Shown in pieces: positions 47,061-56,764 of a DNA stretch of 64,000 nucleotides. Every line of letters starts with the position of its first letter. Position 1 is the first letter of the stretch. The notes beneath the pieces were generated by a model that worked only from the letters and a program-made list of their open reading frames with translations, searched no databases and was not told the DNA's origin. The position numbers were made by a program, and so were the translations under genes. This stretch comes from an uncultured bacterium (lineage in GTDB: Bacteria; Patescibacteriota; Gracilibacteria; Absconditabacterales; Absconditicoccaceae): positions 1 through 64,000 of the forward strand of contig CAMVOC010000001.1 of NCBI GenBank assembly GCA_947169045.1. Direction: 5' to 3'.

Positions 47061-47273
47061 ATGCAAATGTTTAAAAATTTAGTAATGACAATCATATGCT
47101 TAGCTATGATTGTGCTAATATACTGGCTGATGATAGTTAAATATTCTTTCAGTATCTGTGACCTAGTCGCTATCACATTCGGTATCGTAGCAGTTGAAGC
47201 AGCATTTTGTGTAATGGTAGGGTATCTCTTGATTTCCACAGATTCAAAAAATGCGTCTTCAAAGAAAAAATGA
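47061..47273 (+). CDS. Small two-helix membrane protein; apparent UGA stop
   Basis: This 70-residue protein has two membrane helices (LVMTIICLAMIVLIYWLMIV and VAITFGIVAVEAAFCVMVGY) and a tail KNASSKKK. It stops at TGA 47271-47273 under the standard code. If TGA is Gly, the frame continues 37 codons through a strong hairpin terminator (47279-47305) and into the opposing elp3 gene. A UGA stop therefore fits better here, which would be exceptional in this genome. Its promoter is of the small-gene-array type. Function unknown. Confidence 0.55.
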   Translation: MQMFKNLVMTIICLAMIVLIYWLMIVKYSFSICDLVAITFGIVAVEAAFCVMVGYLLISTDSKNASSKKK

Positions 47274-47278
47274 GTAAT

Positions 47279-47305
47279 AAAGCTGGCGCATTCGTCCAGC
47301 TTTTT
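47279..47305 (+). terminator. Bidirectional hairpin terminator
   Basis: Stem AAAGCTGG 47279-47286 and CCAGCTTT 47296-47303 has a nine-base loop and a T run on the + strand (and TTTATTA on the other). It lies between the small membrane protein gene and the convergent elp3 gene. Confidence 0.8.
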
Positions 47306-47307
47306 GT

Positions 47308-49152
47308 TTATAAAGTTTTCACCATATACGTTCACTCCAAATGATATCACAGTTTTGCATAGTACTCTCTCACTCCCACACCACTAATAACCGACAATCT
47401 CTGAAATCCAGCATCACGAGCCTTTTGCTCTGCAGCTTCCAATAATTTCTTACCAAATCACGTATGTTGCATACTCGTTTCATACATAGTACGAGTCTTT
47501 CCAAGGGTTTCTTGCTTCCCATATACATGCAGTTCCCTAATGACCGCTGTATGCTGCCCCAGACCTTCAATATCTGCAATACTTCATTCAGTAGGCAAAA
47601 GTAACCTCGTAAATCCATACAAATACCCAAGCCTATCTTCAAAAGAGAGAAAAAACTCAGATCCCACCGACGAAGCATACTGCCTCTCAACGAGAAATGC
47701 CTCATCATCAGACAAATGCTCCGATAAAGGAGCTCAGCTTTTTCCTGTTTTATTCCTAATCTCTCTAGAACGCGTATCTAAACTCACAAAATTACGAAAG
47801 CTCTTCGTATCAAACCCTTCTCCCAATCTCGCATAAAAACGCTCAATAGCAGTACGAGGGGTATCCATCTCTTGCCCACCGTCATCCTGTACAGAGAGCA
47901 CCTGCTGCTTTGCATCTTTCAGCATCTCTTCGTGAATCAACTGGGACAAATTCGTAATCGAGCTTCCAGCCTCAATTTCCGGAGCTGGAATATCCCTAAT
48001 CAACCTTTTAATCCTCGTATACGGTGGAATAATTTCCTGAAAAACCTTTTTCACAAGCTTCTTAATTTCGTCGGTCGTAATAGGGGAGTAACGTCCCTCT
48101 TGATACAAACGAAACAGCTCCGTATTCGGAATTACACTAGTCGGATAAATCTTCAATTCATCAGGTTGCAAATACGGATCAGAAAAGAGATCTCTAAACG
48201 TCTGCACATCTTTTTCAAAATTCGAACCATACAACCCAGGCATCACATGAAGGGAAATTTTGAATCCAAACATTCTCAAGAGATGCAAAGCTGACCTTAC
48301 CTCACGCATCAAATGACCTCTATGATTGAGATTCAATACTTCATCATCCGTACTTTGTACCCCCATTTCAATCCTCGTAACTCCAAGTTCTCTCAGCCTC
48401 TTACAACGTTCAAAAGTCACCAAATCAGGCCTCGTCTCTATCGTCAAACCAATAATTCTCTGTTTTGCTGTCTCATTCCTCTTGATCGCTTCTTCCAAAC
48501 TATCAGAAAAAGAAATCTGATCTTCATTCAGGATACTAAAGCCATATTTACGTTGTATTCAGCCATCATGTTGCTGTGCTGAAGAAAGAGTACTCGAAGG
48601 TCAGAACGACAAAGAACTAAACGTATTACACGCATCATACAGCCCCTTCATAAAAGCATCTTGATACTCACGATCATAAGCATCCCAGCTTCCACCTAAG
48701 ACAATCATCTCAATCTTTTCTGGCTTATGACCTGTCAAAGTCAGACTTTGTAATCTATTTCGCACTTGTTTCACAGGATCAAACTGATTTAACCACGCCC
48801 TCATCGCCCCAGGTTCAGATTTAATATAGCTTTTAGGCATTTCCGGGTCATTTGGGCAAAAAATACATCTTCCAGGACAAGGCCATGGCTTCGTCAGCAC
48901 CTGCACAGAGACAATCCCACTCGAAGACCTAATCGCCCTCTTTTTCAAAAAAGTTTCAAAAAGCTGATTTTCTGCAACTTCTTTACGTTTCACCAGTTCA
49001 AAATACGTACTAAGAATCTGAGATTTACTAGGTAATGTCTGCATTTTATTTCTTTTTGCAAAATCCCTTTGCAGTTCTTTTAGTCCATCTGCATCCAAAG
49101 AGGGGAGTTGCTCCAAAATTTGGAATACTAGGGGTGAAAAATCAGGATTCAT
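47308..49152 (-). CDS. Elp3-family radical SAM / GNAT tRNA-modifying enzyme
   Basis: The 614-residue protein joins an N-terminal Elp3-type radical-SAM domain to a C-terminal acetyltransferase domain. The cluster motif is WPCPGRCIFCPNDPEMPKSY (Cys92, Cys96, Cys99), with IVLGGSWDAY, GLTIETRPDLVTFERCKRL and GVTRIEMGVQSTDDEVL downstream. The C-terminal domain has ELHVYGKQ, HTGFGKKLLEAAEQKARDAG and GVREYYAKLGYHLEG. Elp3 makes the carboxymethyl-type modification at tRNA wobble U34 from acetyl-CoA. Bacterial single-protein Elp3 enzymes are known. TGA codons sit in both domains, including the GNAT Gly loop. Confidence 0.9.
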
Positions 49153-49197
49153 ACCAATACTTTACGCATTAACCACGTGAATTTCAAGTAAAAATGC

Positions 49198-49225
49198 TTG
49201 AATTTCGAGGAATAATCGCTACACT
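49198..49225 (+). promoter_or_regulatory. Putative promoter of the 177-residue protein gene
   Basis: TTGAAT, a 16-base spacer and TACACT, followed by an AC-rich leader and a GAGG ribosome site before ATG 49271. The arrangement resembles the small-gene-array units. Confidence 0.45.
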
Positions 49226-49270
49226 CGAACCATAAGAAACAAAAATAATCAGTAAAAAAAGAGGTACAAA

Positions 49271-49804
49271 ATGGACATGTTTACCAAAAACATCAGAGAT
49301 GCGTGGGCTCAAACCTTACACATCAAAAATCAAATAAAAAATGAAGAACAAGAAGCCAAAAAAGCTTCAATAAACAAGGAAGATACTATAAATCAAGAGG
49401 AGCACCATCCCACCTTTACGTTCCCAAGCATACACAACATAACGCCAGAAGTACTACAAAAAGAGCAAATTAAGCATTTACTGATAAATGCAAATGATGC
49501 AATCAATGACAAAGTTGCAGCTTGGATACAGCAAATACAAACAGCGGGGATAGACTGTATCGTGATATCAATAAAGCTTCAATATGATGTAATCCAATCC
49601 ACTCATAAACAAGGACTACCTCTATTCATACTCTCCAGTCCTTTCGTTCAAAAGCTCAATACCTTCTTAGGAGAGCAAAAGTGGAAAGAAACCGAAACAG
49701 CTCTAATAAACGAAAAACCTTACGAATATACGTTATGCCAATTTGCAAAACTTACCAAGACAAAATCAATCCTCATTGATAAATCTTCCTCTATAAAGCA
49801 ATGA
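49271..49804 (+). CDS. Hydrophilic protein of unknown function; apparent UGA stop
   Basis: The 177-residue protein has a charged helical N-terminus (TLHIKNQIKNEEQEAKKASI) and a more folded part (DKVAAWIQQIQTAGIDCIVI, FILSSPFVQKLNTFLGEQKW). There are no internal TGA glycines. It ends at TGA 49802-49804. If TGA is Gly, the frame runs 25 codons further to TAA 49879-49881 through a hairpin with eight T residues (49827-49858) and into the convergent mtaB. UGA as a true stop is thus suspected, as at 47271. No family was recognised. Confidence 0.55.
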   Translation: MDMFTKNIRDAWAQTLHIKNQIKNEEQEAKKASINKEDTINQEEHHPTFTFPSIHNITPEVLQKEQIKHLLINANDAINDKVAAWIQQIQTAGIDCIVISIKLQYDVIQSTHKQGLPLFILSSPFVQKLNTFLGEQKWKETETALINEKPYEYTLCQFAKLTKTKSILIDKSSSIKQ

Positions 49805-49826
49805 TGCCTCAATCAAGGGCAAAAAT

Positions 49827-49858
49827 ACTGATGCGGGAATCCCAAATCAGTTTTTTTT
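49827..49858 (+). terminator. Rho-independent terminator
   Basis: Arms ACTGAT 49827-49832 and ATCAGT 49846-49851 have an inner GGG/CCC pair and eight T residues. It lies 22 bases after the TGA of the 177-residue protein gene and inside its code-25 extension. Confidence 0.78.
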
Positions 49859-49874
49859 ACTACTACGAAAGAAA

Positions 49875-51083
49875 CTAATAGGTAAGACGTACAATATCTC
49901 CTCTATGATACATTCAGTCAATTTCAACAGGCAAATAATTTTCAGTTCGTCATTTCCATTTCCCATTTTTTCCACGTTCTTCCAAAAGAACATCATGAAC
50001 AGTTCCCTGATGAGCACGAATAAACTCCGCTCTCACGCGATCTGCCACTTCAATCAGCCTTTTTTCTCTTTCTTTTTTAATCTCCAGAGGCACTTGATCA
50101 AGAAAATAAAAAGCTGGAATCGTTTCTCCTTTTAGATGCGCTGAAAACGGGAAAATATGAGCCTTCGTAATCCCAAATTCCTCGACTCCACGCAAAGTCT
50201 CCAAAAAATCCTCCTCCGTCTCTCACGGAAATCACACAATCAAATCAGCTCACAGAGAAACTCAAGGTCATCACTGCACACGTAACGCTGTAAGGAGAGA
50301 GTGAAGAGTACGTTTATCATATCTCCTTCTCATCAAACCGAGCACATGATCGCTGAAACTTTGAATTGAAAAATGAAAATGAGGCATAATCCTTGGATTC
50401 TGTACCACTTCTAAAAACGCATCATTTGCATATTCCGGTCCAATACTAGAAATTCTAATCCTCGGAATCGTCGTTTGTCTCAAAATCGCCTCTAATAACT
50501 GCGGAAATTTCGTCTCTTCAGCCTTTTTAGTATCTGAACATCCCCATGCAGCCAAATTCACTCCTGTCAAAACGATCTCCTTCCCTCCATTTGCCTCCAC
50601 TTCCTGAATCTCTCTGATAATTTCTTCCAACGGTCTCGACCAGTGTTTTCATCTCTTCATCACCGTCAGACAGAAACTACAATGATTATCGCAGCCATTT
50701 TGAATCATTAAAAAATGTTTCGTGTAGACATTAGTCGCAGGAGTAAACATTGTATGTGCAGCCTGCTCTTCCCCCTCTGGGGCTTCTCACAACAGTAAAA
50801 TCTTATCTTTCCGCTCCAATAATTCAGGATAAAGAGCATAAAAAGCTGATTCTTCAATCAATTTCCCTTGCCTCAAAGTCCCACATCAGGTAATTGCAAC
50901 CCTCATTCAGCTTTTTATCGCTTGTTTTGTCTCTCTCAACCATTTACTTTTTGCCCTATCCGTCACTTCACACGTAGAAATAAGAAAAAGATCGTCCGTA
51001 TTCTCCGTACTTTGTTCAAAAAAACCCAATCGTTGATTGAGATAATATTTATTCACTTTACAACCAAAAATCTTGTATTTCAT
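49875..51083 (-). CDS. mtaB: tRNA t6A37 methylthiotransferase MtaB (radical SAM)
   Basis: The 402-residue methylthiotransferase has an N-terminal MTTase domain with three cysteines (Cys8 in YKIFGCKVN, Cys38 in LISTCEVTD, Cys67 in AITGCGTL). Its radical SAM cluster QNGCDNHCSFC (Cys131, Cys135, Cys138) precedes GGKEIVLTGVNLAAWG, FHFSIQSFSDHVLGLMRRRY and SLGADLIVGFPGETEEDF, and a TRAM-like end closes the protein. The sequence fits MtaB better than MiaB. It would methylthiolate t6A37 in tRNA. About eleven TGA codons are read as Gly. Confidence 0.9.
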
Positions 51084-51172
51084 AAAAAAACTCCGAAGTA
51101 AACATACACCTCAGAGTTATACGGTTTTACCGTGTAAAAACAATGCTTTTAATGAAAGAATGCTCAAATATC

Positions 51173-51670
51173 CTAAGCAATACTAGCATTTACCTTTTCA
51201 ATTCCTGCTTCCAATAGGTGCTTTTGATTCTTATTCAAATCCTTATTTCCGATATTTTTTTCATACATCTCTACAAGCCAAACCTTATCTTCAGCCAAGA
51301 TTTTCTTATCTTTCTTAAATTTATCCAATGCTCAAAGATCATTTCTTCCAACCTTAATAAGTTCTTTTTCGAGAGTCGTTACCAATTCTCTTGTCTGAGA
51401 ACTATGCATAAAATCATCAAAAGAAGAGAACTTTCCTTCGATTCAGAATTTAGAAGAAGCTGATTCCATAACATCTGCAATCTGCATTTCAAGTGCTTTT
51501 CTTTGCAATTCATCTTCATGCTTCATCAAAGCAATTTCTTTTTCATCTTTTACGTATTTTACGTATTCATTAGAGGCATTTGCAGCTGCAGCAAGTTTTT
51601 TCTCAACATCTTTATTCCCTACTTCCTTTGCCTCCACAGCTCTAAAATGTTCAATACCTGCTTTTGCCAT
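51173..51670 (-). CDS. Charged helical protein, unknown function
   Basis: The 165-residue protein starts MAKAGIEHFRAVEAKEVGNK and is almost entirely helical and charged, with coiled-coil potential (YVKYVKDEKEIALMKHEDEL). The C-terminal half is FSSFDDFMHSSQTRELVTTL and LLEAGIEKVNASIA. Two TGA codons are read as Gly, and TAG 51173-51175 ends it. It has no signal peptide or membrane helix. No family was recognised. Codon and base composition match the surrounding core genes rather than the array to the right. Confidence 0.65.
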
Positions 51671-51746
51671 ACGATAAATCAGTTAAAAAGTAAAAAATGC
51701 TGATTACCTAAGTATAATCAGCATCCTTTCATTTGTCAAATTTATA

Positions 51747-52658
51747 CTAAGATTTTAAGCTTGCAGCATATTCCAAAATATCTTTATGCATCCTGGTAAT
51801 AAAGATTCCTTTCGCAGCATTTTCGCAGTCACTAGCAGAGTACTCTTTATCCAAAGACGTTGCCCCTGCAAAATCAGCTACGTTCTTACAATACTGGAAT
51901 CCAGCATCTAAACTCGTGATAAAATACGCAGGAGAATAAGATTTCGTACGATACAATTGAGATAAAGCAGCAGAACTTCCATCCGTTAATGAAATTTTAG
52001 CACTTCCATCCTGAAGAGTACTATCAGCCACATCAAAAAAGAAATAACGCTGATCCTCAGAATTTTTCAGTACTGCAATACCAGAATCCGACTTTTTATA
52101 CCTCAAATCTGACAAAAAGTCCTCCCCATCATAAAAATAAATAGGAGAAGAGGTAGTATTTGAACTTTCCAATGTCATCTCTTGTTTTAAAACTCCTGTC
52201 TGATTAAATGTAAAATCCAGCTCCAAAAAAGTATCTTTTGCAGGAAAGCGATAATATTCCTCATCACCTCGCATCACATGTAACCACTCAAGAGGTGTCT
52301 GATTTTTTAACGTATAGCTATCTCCCGCTTTATTCATAAGCGTGATTCCTTTCCCAGATTTTAACTCATACAAATGCGTTGTCAAAGGATAGAGTTCTGA
52401 CCACTGTTGTAGAGTTTTTTCCGCTTTTAACTGATTACCCACTGCAAGAGCATTGATAATGCTAGACTTTTGCCCTTCATGAATTGTCTGCATCGTAGAC
52501 AGAAGCTTATCTACCGTCGTCTTCCCTTGAGAAATAGCCTGATCAGCAGCTTGCACTCGCGGATTTTCGACAGTCAGTTCCGCGGCAGAACCAGTTCCCA
52601 TCAGCGACATACAGCCAAACAGCATCCCAGCTAGGACGAAACAAGCATGTTTATTCAT
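51747..52658 (-). CDS. Exported protein of unknown function
   Basis: The 303-residue protein begins MNKHACFVLAGMLFGCMSLM and GTGSAAELTVENPR, a signal peptide with a likely cleavage after GSAA. A lipobox is not convincing. The mature protein is mixed alpha/beta with segments such as TPLEWLHVMRGDEEYYRFP and PIYFYDGEDFLSDLRYKKS. It contains no in-frame TGA although it has many glycines. The ATG at 52658 is favoured over an upstream start because it begins the signal peptide. No family was recognised. Confidence 0.68.
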   Translation of the reverse strand: MNKHACFVLAGMLFGCMSLMGTGSAAELTVENPRVQAADQAISQGKTTVDKLLSTMQTIHEGQKSSIINALAVGNQLKAEKTLQQWSELYPLTTHLYELKSGKGITLMNKAGDSYTLKNQTPLEWLHVMRGDEEYYRFPAKDTFLELDFTFNQTGVLKQEMTLESSNTTSSPIYFYDGEDFLSDLRYKKSDSGIAVLKNSEDQRYFFFDVADSTLQDGSAKISLTDGSSAALSQLYRTKSYSPAYFITSLDAGFQYCKNVADFAGATSLDKEYSASDCENAAKGIFITRMHKDILEYAASLKS

Positions 52659-52730
52659 AAATAAGCCAAAATTTAAGAAATAAAAAGTCAATATCAGCCT
52701 AGTAAACCTATTCAGAAAATCAAGAGCAAC

Positions 52731-53153
52731 TTATTCCTCTTCATCCTCATCATCTTCCAAATACGCCGTCGCTTCCTGACATTCTGGGCATTTTAGTACA
52801 AAAGGATCTTCCGAAATAGTCACTTGATAAAGTAATTCTTCCACATCTATAGTCTGATTTTTCTCATCGATCAAAAAGAGCACATCTTCCTCGCTTTCCT
52901 CAAATTCTTTCTTATCGAGTGTATATTTAGCGACATATTCTGGTACTCTAATTTCCCTCATAAACGTCTTTGCACAGCGATCACAGACACTTTCTAGATT
53001 CTTTTCAAAATCTTTCACCTTTACCAAAACGCTTTTCCCATCCAAAGCATACAGTTCCAAAACTCCTTTCATTCCTTGCTCATCAAAAACCACTCTATCA
53101 CTCCCGATATTTTGAAGCAAGTCCGAAATTTTAAGCGTAAAAGTCCCTTTCAT
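52731..53153 (-). CDS. DUF177 / YceD-like protein
   Basis: The 140-residue acidic protein starts MKGTFTLKISDLLQNIGS and has a YceD-like core: KNLESVCDRCAKTFMREI, later LKCPECQEATAYLEDDEDEE, with paired cysteines. YceD/DUF177 proteins are linked to 23S rRNA accumulation and usually precede rpmF. Here no rpmF follows, and lysS is upstream in the same direction. The ATG at 53153 is preferred over one at 53198. It lacks UGA codons. Confidence 0.7.
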   Translation of the reverse strand: MKGTFTLKISDLLQNIGSDRVVFDEQGMKGVLELYALDGKSVLVKVKDFEKNLESVCDRCAKTFMREIRVPEYVAKYTLDKKEFEESEEDVLFLIDEKNQTIDVEELLYQVTISEDPFVLKCPECQEATAYLEDDEDEEE

Positions 53154-53217
53154 CTCTAGAAAAAAGATTAAAAAACTGATAAATATCCCATTCCCCAATA
53201 ACGATAGAGCAAAACTA

Positions 53218-54846
53218 CTATTCTCCTTTCGGTTTCATCAATGGAAACATCACTACATCTCTCAAATTATCCTGCTCCGTCAAAATCGCTAAAATCCTCT
53301 CAATTCCCATTCCAAATCCAGACTGTGGAGGCATTCCATACTCCATAGCTTCGACAAACGCCTCATCACCTGCAGTAGCTTCTTCATCTCCTGAAGCCGC
53401 CTGTTTATCAAAATTTGCTTGTTGCAAAAGAGGATCTACCAATTCAGAATATGCCTTACAGATCTCCCATCCATTCACCAATAGCTGAAATTGCTCCACG
53501 ATGCAGTTATCACGATCAGAAACCCTCGCCAACGGTTGCATAATCAACGGATAATTATAGATAAACGCAGGTCAAACTACCTTTGGACGCAATACCTTTT
53601 TAAATAAATAATCAATAAGAGTCGGAGTTCCCATCTCGTCCATCCTTTCAAATTCTATACCTTTTGCCCTAATATCTGCGCGTAATTGATCAGCGTCTTC
53701 TTCTCAATATTTCGTAATATCTAGTCCAGAAGCCTCATTTACTCCTTTAATGTAATCAATCCTTTCTCGTGGAGTCGTAAAATCTACTTCCTTTTCAATT
53801 CAATCCTTATCTTTCACTCTGATTTTTTTATCTAATCACAAATGTTCAAACAAAAAATCCATCATTTTTTCAGTAAAACGCATATTATCTTCATAGTTCC
53901 AATACGCTGCATAATGTTCCACCTGCGTAAATTCTTGCAAATGTGACGGATCAGAACCTTCATTTCTAAAATCCTGCCCAATTTCAAATACCTTTTCAAA
54001 TCTTCCCACCGTCGCTTTTTTTAACGAAGTTTCAAACGCAATCCTCAAATAAACATCTAAATCAAAATCATTATGATGCGTAATAAACGGCTTAGCTGCA
54101 GCTCATGAAGCGGCATTATCCAAAATCGGAGTCTGAATCTCTACAAATCCTTCCTGCGTATAAAATTCCCTTAATAACTGATAAAACCTCGATTTAAATA
54201 AAAATCTCTTGTACGTTTCAGGATTCATCGTCATATCCAAATATCTCTTACGATAGAGCTCATCTTCATCCACCAATCCATGAAATTTCTCAGGTAGTCA
54301 GCGGATACTTTTAGATAAGAAAGAAAATTCTGATACAAAAATCGTCAATTCCCCTGTATGAGTACGAAAAACTTCACCCTTCACTCCGATAAAATCTCCA
54401 ATATCAACGAGCTTCTCCATAAATTTATACGCCGTACAACCCATTTCATCAGCAGGAGCAGAGGAGGTTGGTTGCAATTCTTGCAAAAGCTTTTCTCCAA
54501 TTCTAATGCTACAATTATCTCTATGAAACATCAATTGAATCTGATCCGTACTATCTAACAATTTAGCAAACGCCAATTTCCCATGACTACGATAGAGCAT
54601 CAACCTACCAGCAGTGGAAACCTGCACTTTCGGCTCAGCAATAATCGTTTCAATCTCCCTAAGCCTCACCCCATGTTCAGGAGCATGTTCCGGATCTAGA
54701 GAGCTTCCTCAATACGCCTTAATAATATCCCCGATCAAATGCGTTTTATCATAACTCTGAGCATAAGGGATAATCCCCAGATTTCTCATCCTCTGAAGTT
54801 TTTGAATACGAACATCTCTTTCAGATTGAGGTAACGATACATTCAT
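53218..54846 (-). CDS. lysS: Lysyl-tRNA synthetase (class II)
   Basis: The 542-residue class II synthetase has an N-terminal OB-fold anticodon domain ([20 protein letters not shown]). Motif 1 surrounds [20 protein letters not shown], motif 2 is [20 protein letters not shown], and motif 3 is [27 protein letters not shown] before motif 3 is typical of LysS. TGA codons read as Gly occur at several family-conserved positions. It charges tRNA-Lys. It is slightly longer than average owing to an insertion near residue 430. Confidence 0.94.
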
Positions 54847-54920
54847 CAATAGTAAAAAAAAGAAAAATAAATCTGACCATTTTTACCGTTTCTTCCTCAA
54901 ATTTCAAGCAGAAAAAGGCC

Positions 54921-54949
54921 TTGACTTTTCAAAGAAAATAACCTATAAT
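54921..54949 (+). promoter_or_regulatory. Array promoter 1
   Basis: TTGACT 54921-54926, 17-base spacer, TATAAT 54944-54949. It drives the gene at 54986. Confidence 0.75.
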
Positions 54950-54985
54950 ACAGAGAAATATGTAAAACAAAAAAGAGAAAAAAAG

Positions 54986-55447
54986 ATGACAAGAGACATA
55001 AATGCTTTAAATAAAACCTCAAGAATCATAGATAATGCTCTCGTTCTTATGAGAATAACGACAGAAATGCTAATCTCAGACCTAGAAAGAGGATATCCAA
55101 AGAAACTCTTGAATTACATCACTGTCCTCAGCGAATGTGAAAAACTAAAGAGCATCCTAGACCAAGATAGAAGCTCATGGATCGACCCAGATATCCTCAT
55201 AGGGGGGAAGTACAAAATCAGCGAGATCACCGACGATCTCAATGATCTAGAAATGTATGCGAGCGCACTATACTACCTCGAAAAAGAGACCCTGCTTCTC
55301 CATATAAATTTACGTCAATATGTAACGGATCTAGCACCATGGACCATCTCCGACTATACGTTTTATATAGACGTCGAAGATCCAGACATGGATATCACAG
55401 TTACATTAAGTCACGATCTCTGCCGAAACTATAACAACGAATCATAA
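54986..55447 (+). CDS. Array protein 1: helical, unknown (153 aa)
   Basis: This is the first member of the small-gene array. The 153-residue protein is mostly helical in its N-terminal two thirds (NKTSRIIDNALVLMRITTEM, KLLNYITVLSECEKLKSIL), with a C-terminal beta-like segment (YTFYIDVEDPDMDITVTLS). It has no signal peptide. It has no in-frame TGA and ends TAA 55445-55447, so it reads identically in both codes. It has its own promoter and terminator. No family was recognised. Confidence 0.7.
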   Translation: MTRDINALNKTSRIIDNALVLMRITTEMLISDLERGYPKKLLNYITVLSECEKLKSILDQDRSSWIDPDILIGGKYKISEITDDLNDLEMYASALYYLEKETLLLHINLRQYVTDLAPWTISDYTFYIDVEDPDMDITVTLSHDLCRNYNNES

Positions 55448-55457
55448 ACAGCAATAC

Positions 55458-55483
55458 AAAGAAGGTATTTTACCTTCTTTTTG
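55458..55483 (+). terminator. Array terminator 1
   Basis: Stem AAAGAAGGTA 55458-55467 and TACCTTCTTT 55471-55480, loop TTT, T run. Confidence 0.85.
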
Positions 55484-55545
55484 TAAACCAAACAAAAAAA
55501 TAAAGCTGACCATATTCTCTTTTATCATTTTTAAACGAAATAACA

Positions 55546-55573
55546 TTGACATTTTAACGGAAAACATTATAAT
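55546..55573 (+). promoter_or_regulatory. Array promoter 2
   Basis: TTGACA 55546-55551, 16-base spacer, TATAAT 55568-55573. Confidence 0.75.
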
Positions 55574-55620
55574 CAAGAAAAACAAATAATAAGTAGTAAA
55601 ACAAAAAAAGAGGAGATCCT

Positions 55621-56187
55621 ATGTCTTTAGAAAAAAAGAGACCAACAATCGCAATTTTTGCATTTTCAAAGCAACCTGCATTAGCGGGAGGCTCAGTACT
55701 AACAAAAAGGGAACTACAAGATCTAGAAAATACCAGATATGAATGGGAAAAAATCTTACGAAAATTTCATGGGAAACTAGAAGCATATTCCAGCACACCA
55801 AACGACATCAAAGAGCAAAAAACATTTCAAGAACAGCTCAAAGAATGTGCAGATGACACCATAGCACTCTGTACCGAACTAGAAAATTTAAAGACAGATA
55901 TGATTCCCATATTCCAAAAAGTCAGTGAATGCGAAGATTCCCCAAGCAATAACGAAAAAGTGTTCCTACAAGAGTTAACAAACATGAGAAAATGCAAAAT
56001 GCAACTTCGAAAAAGAGTAAAAGAAATCAGAAAAAGCAAAACAAGACTCATTCAAAAATCCAGAGAATTGATCAAAGAAGGACTAAGAATCCTTCCAGAT
56101 GAATCAATAAATGGCTCACTAATAGCCATCATTGAAACACACAAACAACTAAAAAAAGTCACAAATGAGTGGCCTATGATAAAATAA
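55621..56187 (+). CDS. Array protein 2: coiled-coil, paralogue of the 57455 gene (188 aa)
   Basis: The 188-residue charged helical protein is preceded by GAGGAG. It is clearly related to the array gene at 57455. Shared blocks include MIPIFQKVSECEDSPSNNEK against IIPIYQKVDKCENDPSKNDK. The blocks QLRKRVKEIRKSKTRLIQKS against QLRRKAKEIHDSKIKLLKKT also match, and both end in TNEWP or TRTWP. The N-terminal ~25 residues are more hydrophobic (TIAIFAFSKQPALAGGSVLT). It has no TGA codons. Its terminator stem overlaps the stop codon. Function unknown. Confidence 0.72.
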   Translation: MSLEKKRPTIAIFAFSKQPALAGGSVLTKRELQDLENTRYEWEKILRKFHGKLEAYSSTPNDIKEQKTFQEQLKECADDTIALCTELENLKTDMIPIFQKVSECEDSPSNNEKVFLQELTNMRKCKMQLRKRVKEIRKSKTRLIQKSRELIKEGLRILPDESINGSLIAIIETHKQLKKVTNEWPMIK

Positions 56188-56211
56188 AGAAGGCGTTTCG
56201 TCTTCTTTTTT
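56186..56211 (+). terminator. Array terminator 2
   Basis: AAAGAAGGCG 56186-56195, loop TTT, CGTCTTCTTT, T run. The 5' arm overlaps the TAA of the gene at 55621. Confidence 0.82.
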
Positions 56212-56230
56212 TACAAAATAAAAAAAGCTC

Positions 56231-56258
56231 TTGACTTTTACAAAAAAATGAGTATAGT
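56231..56258 (+). promoter_or_regulatory. Array promoter 3
   Basis: TTGACT 56231-56236, 16-base spacer, TATAGT 56253-56258. Confidence 0.7.
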
Positions 56259-56317
56259 AAAAAATACAAACAATAAACAAAGATAAAACTAAAGCATAAA
56301 TAAAAGGAGATTAAAAA

Positions 56318-56581
56318 ATGAAAGGTAAAGGATATCTTATCTTTACAGTGATACTAGCTCTTTTCATTATTTCTGGAATGAACTTTGGTATCGTGAATGA
56401 CACAGAAGCTTTCTCAAGAGCTAATGCCAACGCAGAAAAAGGTTGGTACTGCTCCGGATATCATAATGATAACGCAAACCATACTCGTATCGTAGTATTC
56501 AGAGATCGATATGGTAATGAGAAAGATCGCTATGAAGTACAGTGGGAAACTGGTAAAAAAATCTACGACAATTCCTATTAA
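56318..56581 (+). CDS. Array protein 3: small exported protein (87 aa)
   Basis: The 87-residue protein starts MKGKGYLIFTVILALFIISG, a signal peptide or membrane anchor. A short hydrophilic domain of about 55 residues follows (NAEKGWYCSGYHNDNANHTR, RDRYGNEKDRYEVQWETGKK). It is the only array member with an export signal and is glycine-rich (eight Gly, none TGA). A clear AAGGAG site precedes the ATG. Function unknown; it differs from the coiled-coil members although the promoter is shared. Confidence 0.7.
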   Translation: MKGKGYLIFTVILALFIISGMNFGIVNDTEAFSRANANAEKGWYCSGYHNDNANHTRIVVFRDRYGNEKDRYEVQWETGKKIYDNSY

Positions 56582-56608
56582 TAATTGATGAAATAAATGT
56601 TACTAAGG

Positions 56609-56639
56609 ACATCCCGAGGTTTTCCAGGGATGTTTTTTT
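56609..56639 (+). terminator. Array terminator 3 (different stem)
   Basis: ACATCCC 56609-56615 and GGGATGT 56627-56633, followed by T run. It is unlike the AAGAAGG-type stems of the other units. Confidence 0.8.
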
Positions 56640-56699
56640 AAAAAAGATAAAAAAAATCTGATTTTTCATCTCTTTTTTGTAATTTCAAACCATAAAATC

Positions 56700-56727
56700 T
56701 TGACTTTCAAATAAAAAATACTATATT
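56700..56727 (+). promoter_or_regulatory. Array promoter 4
   Basis: TTGACT 56700-56705, 16-base spacer, TATATT 56722-56727. Confidence 0.7.
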
Positions 56728-56764
56728 ATGAAAAAAAATTATTAAAAAAAATAGGAATAAAAAT

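Noticed and set aside
47344-47708. Separate 112-aa ORF at 47370-47708 on the minus strand
   Set aside because: It is a frame-shifted shadow of the GNAT domain of the Elp3 gene, which reads through in its own frame.
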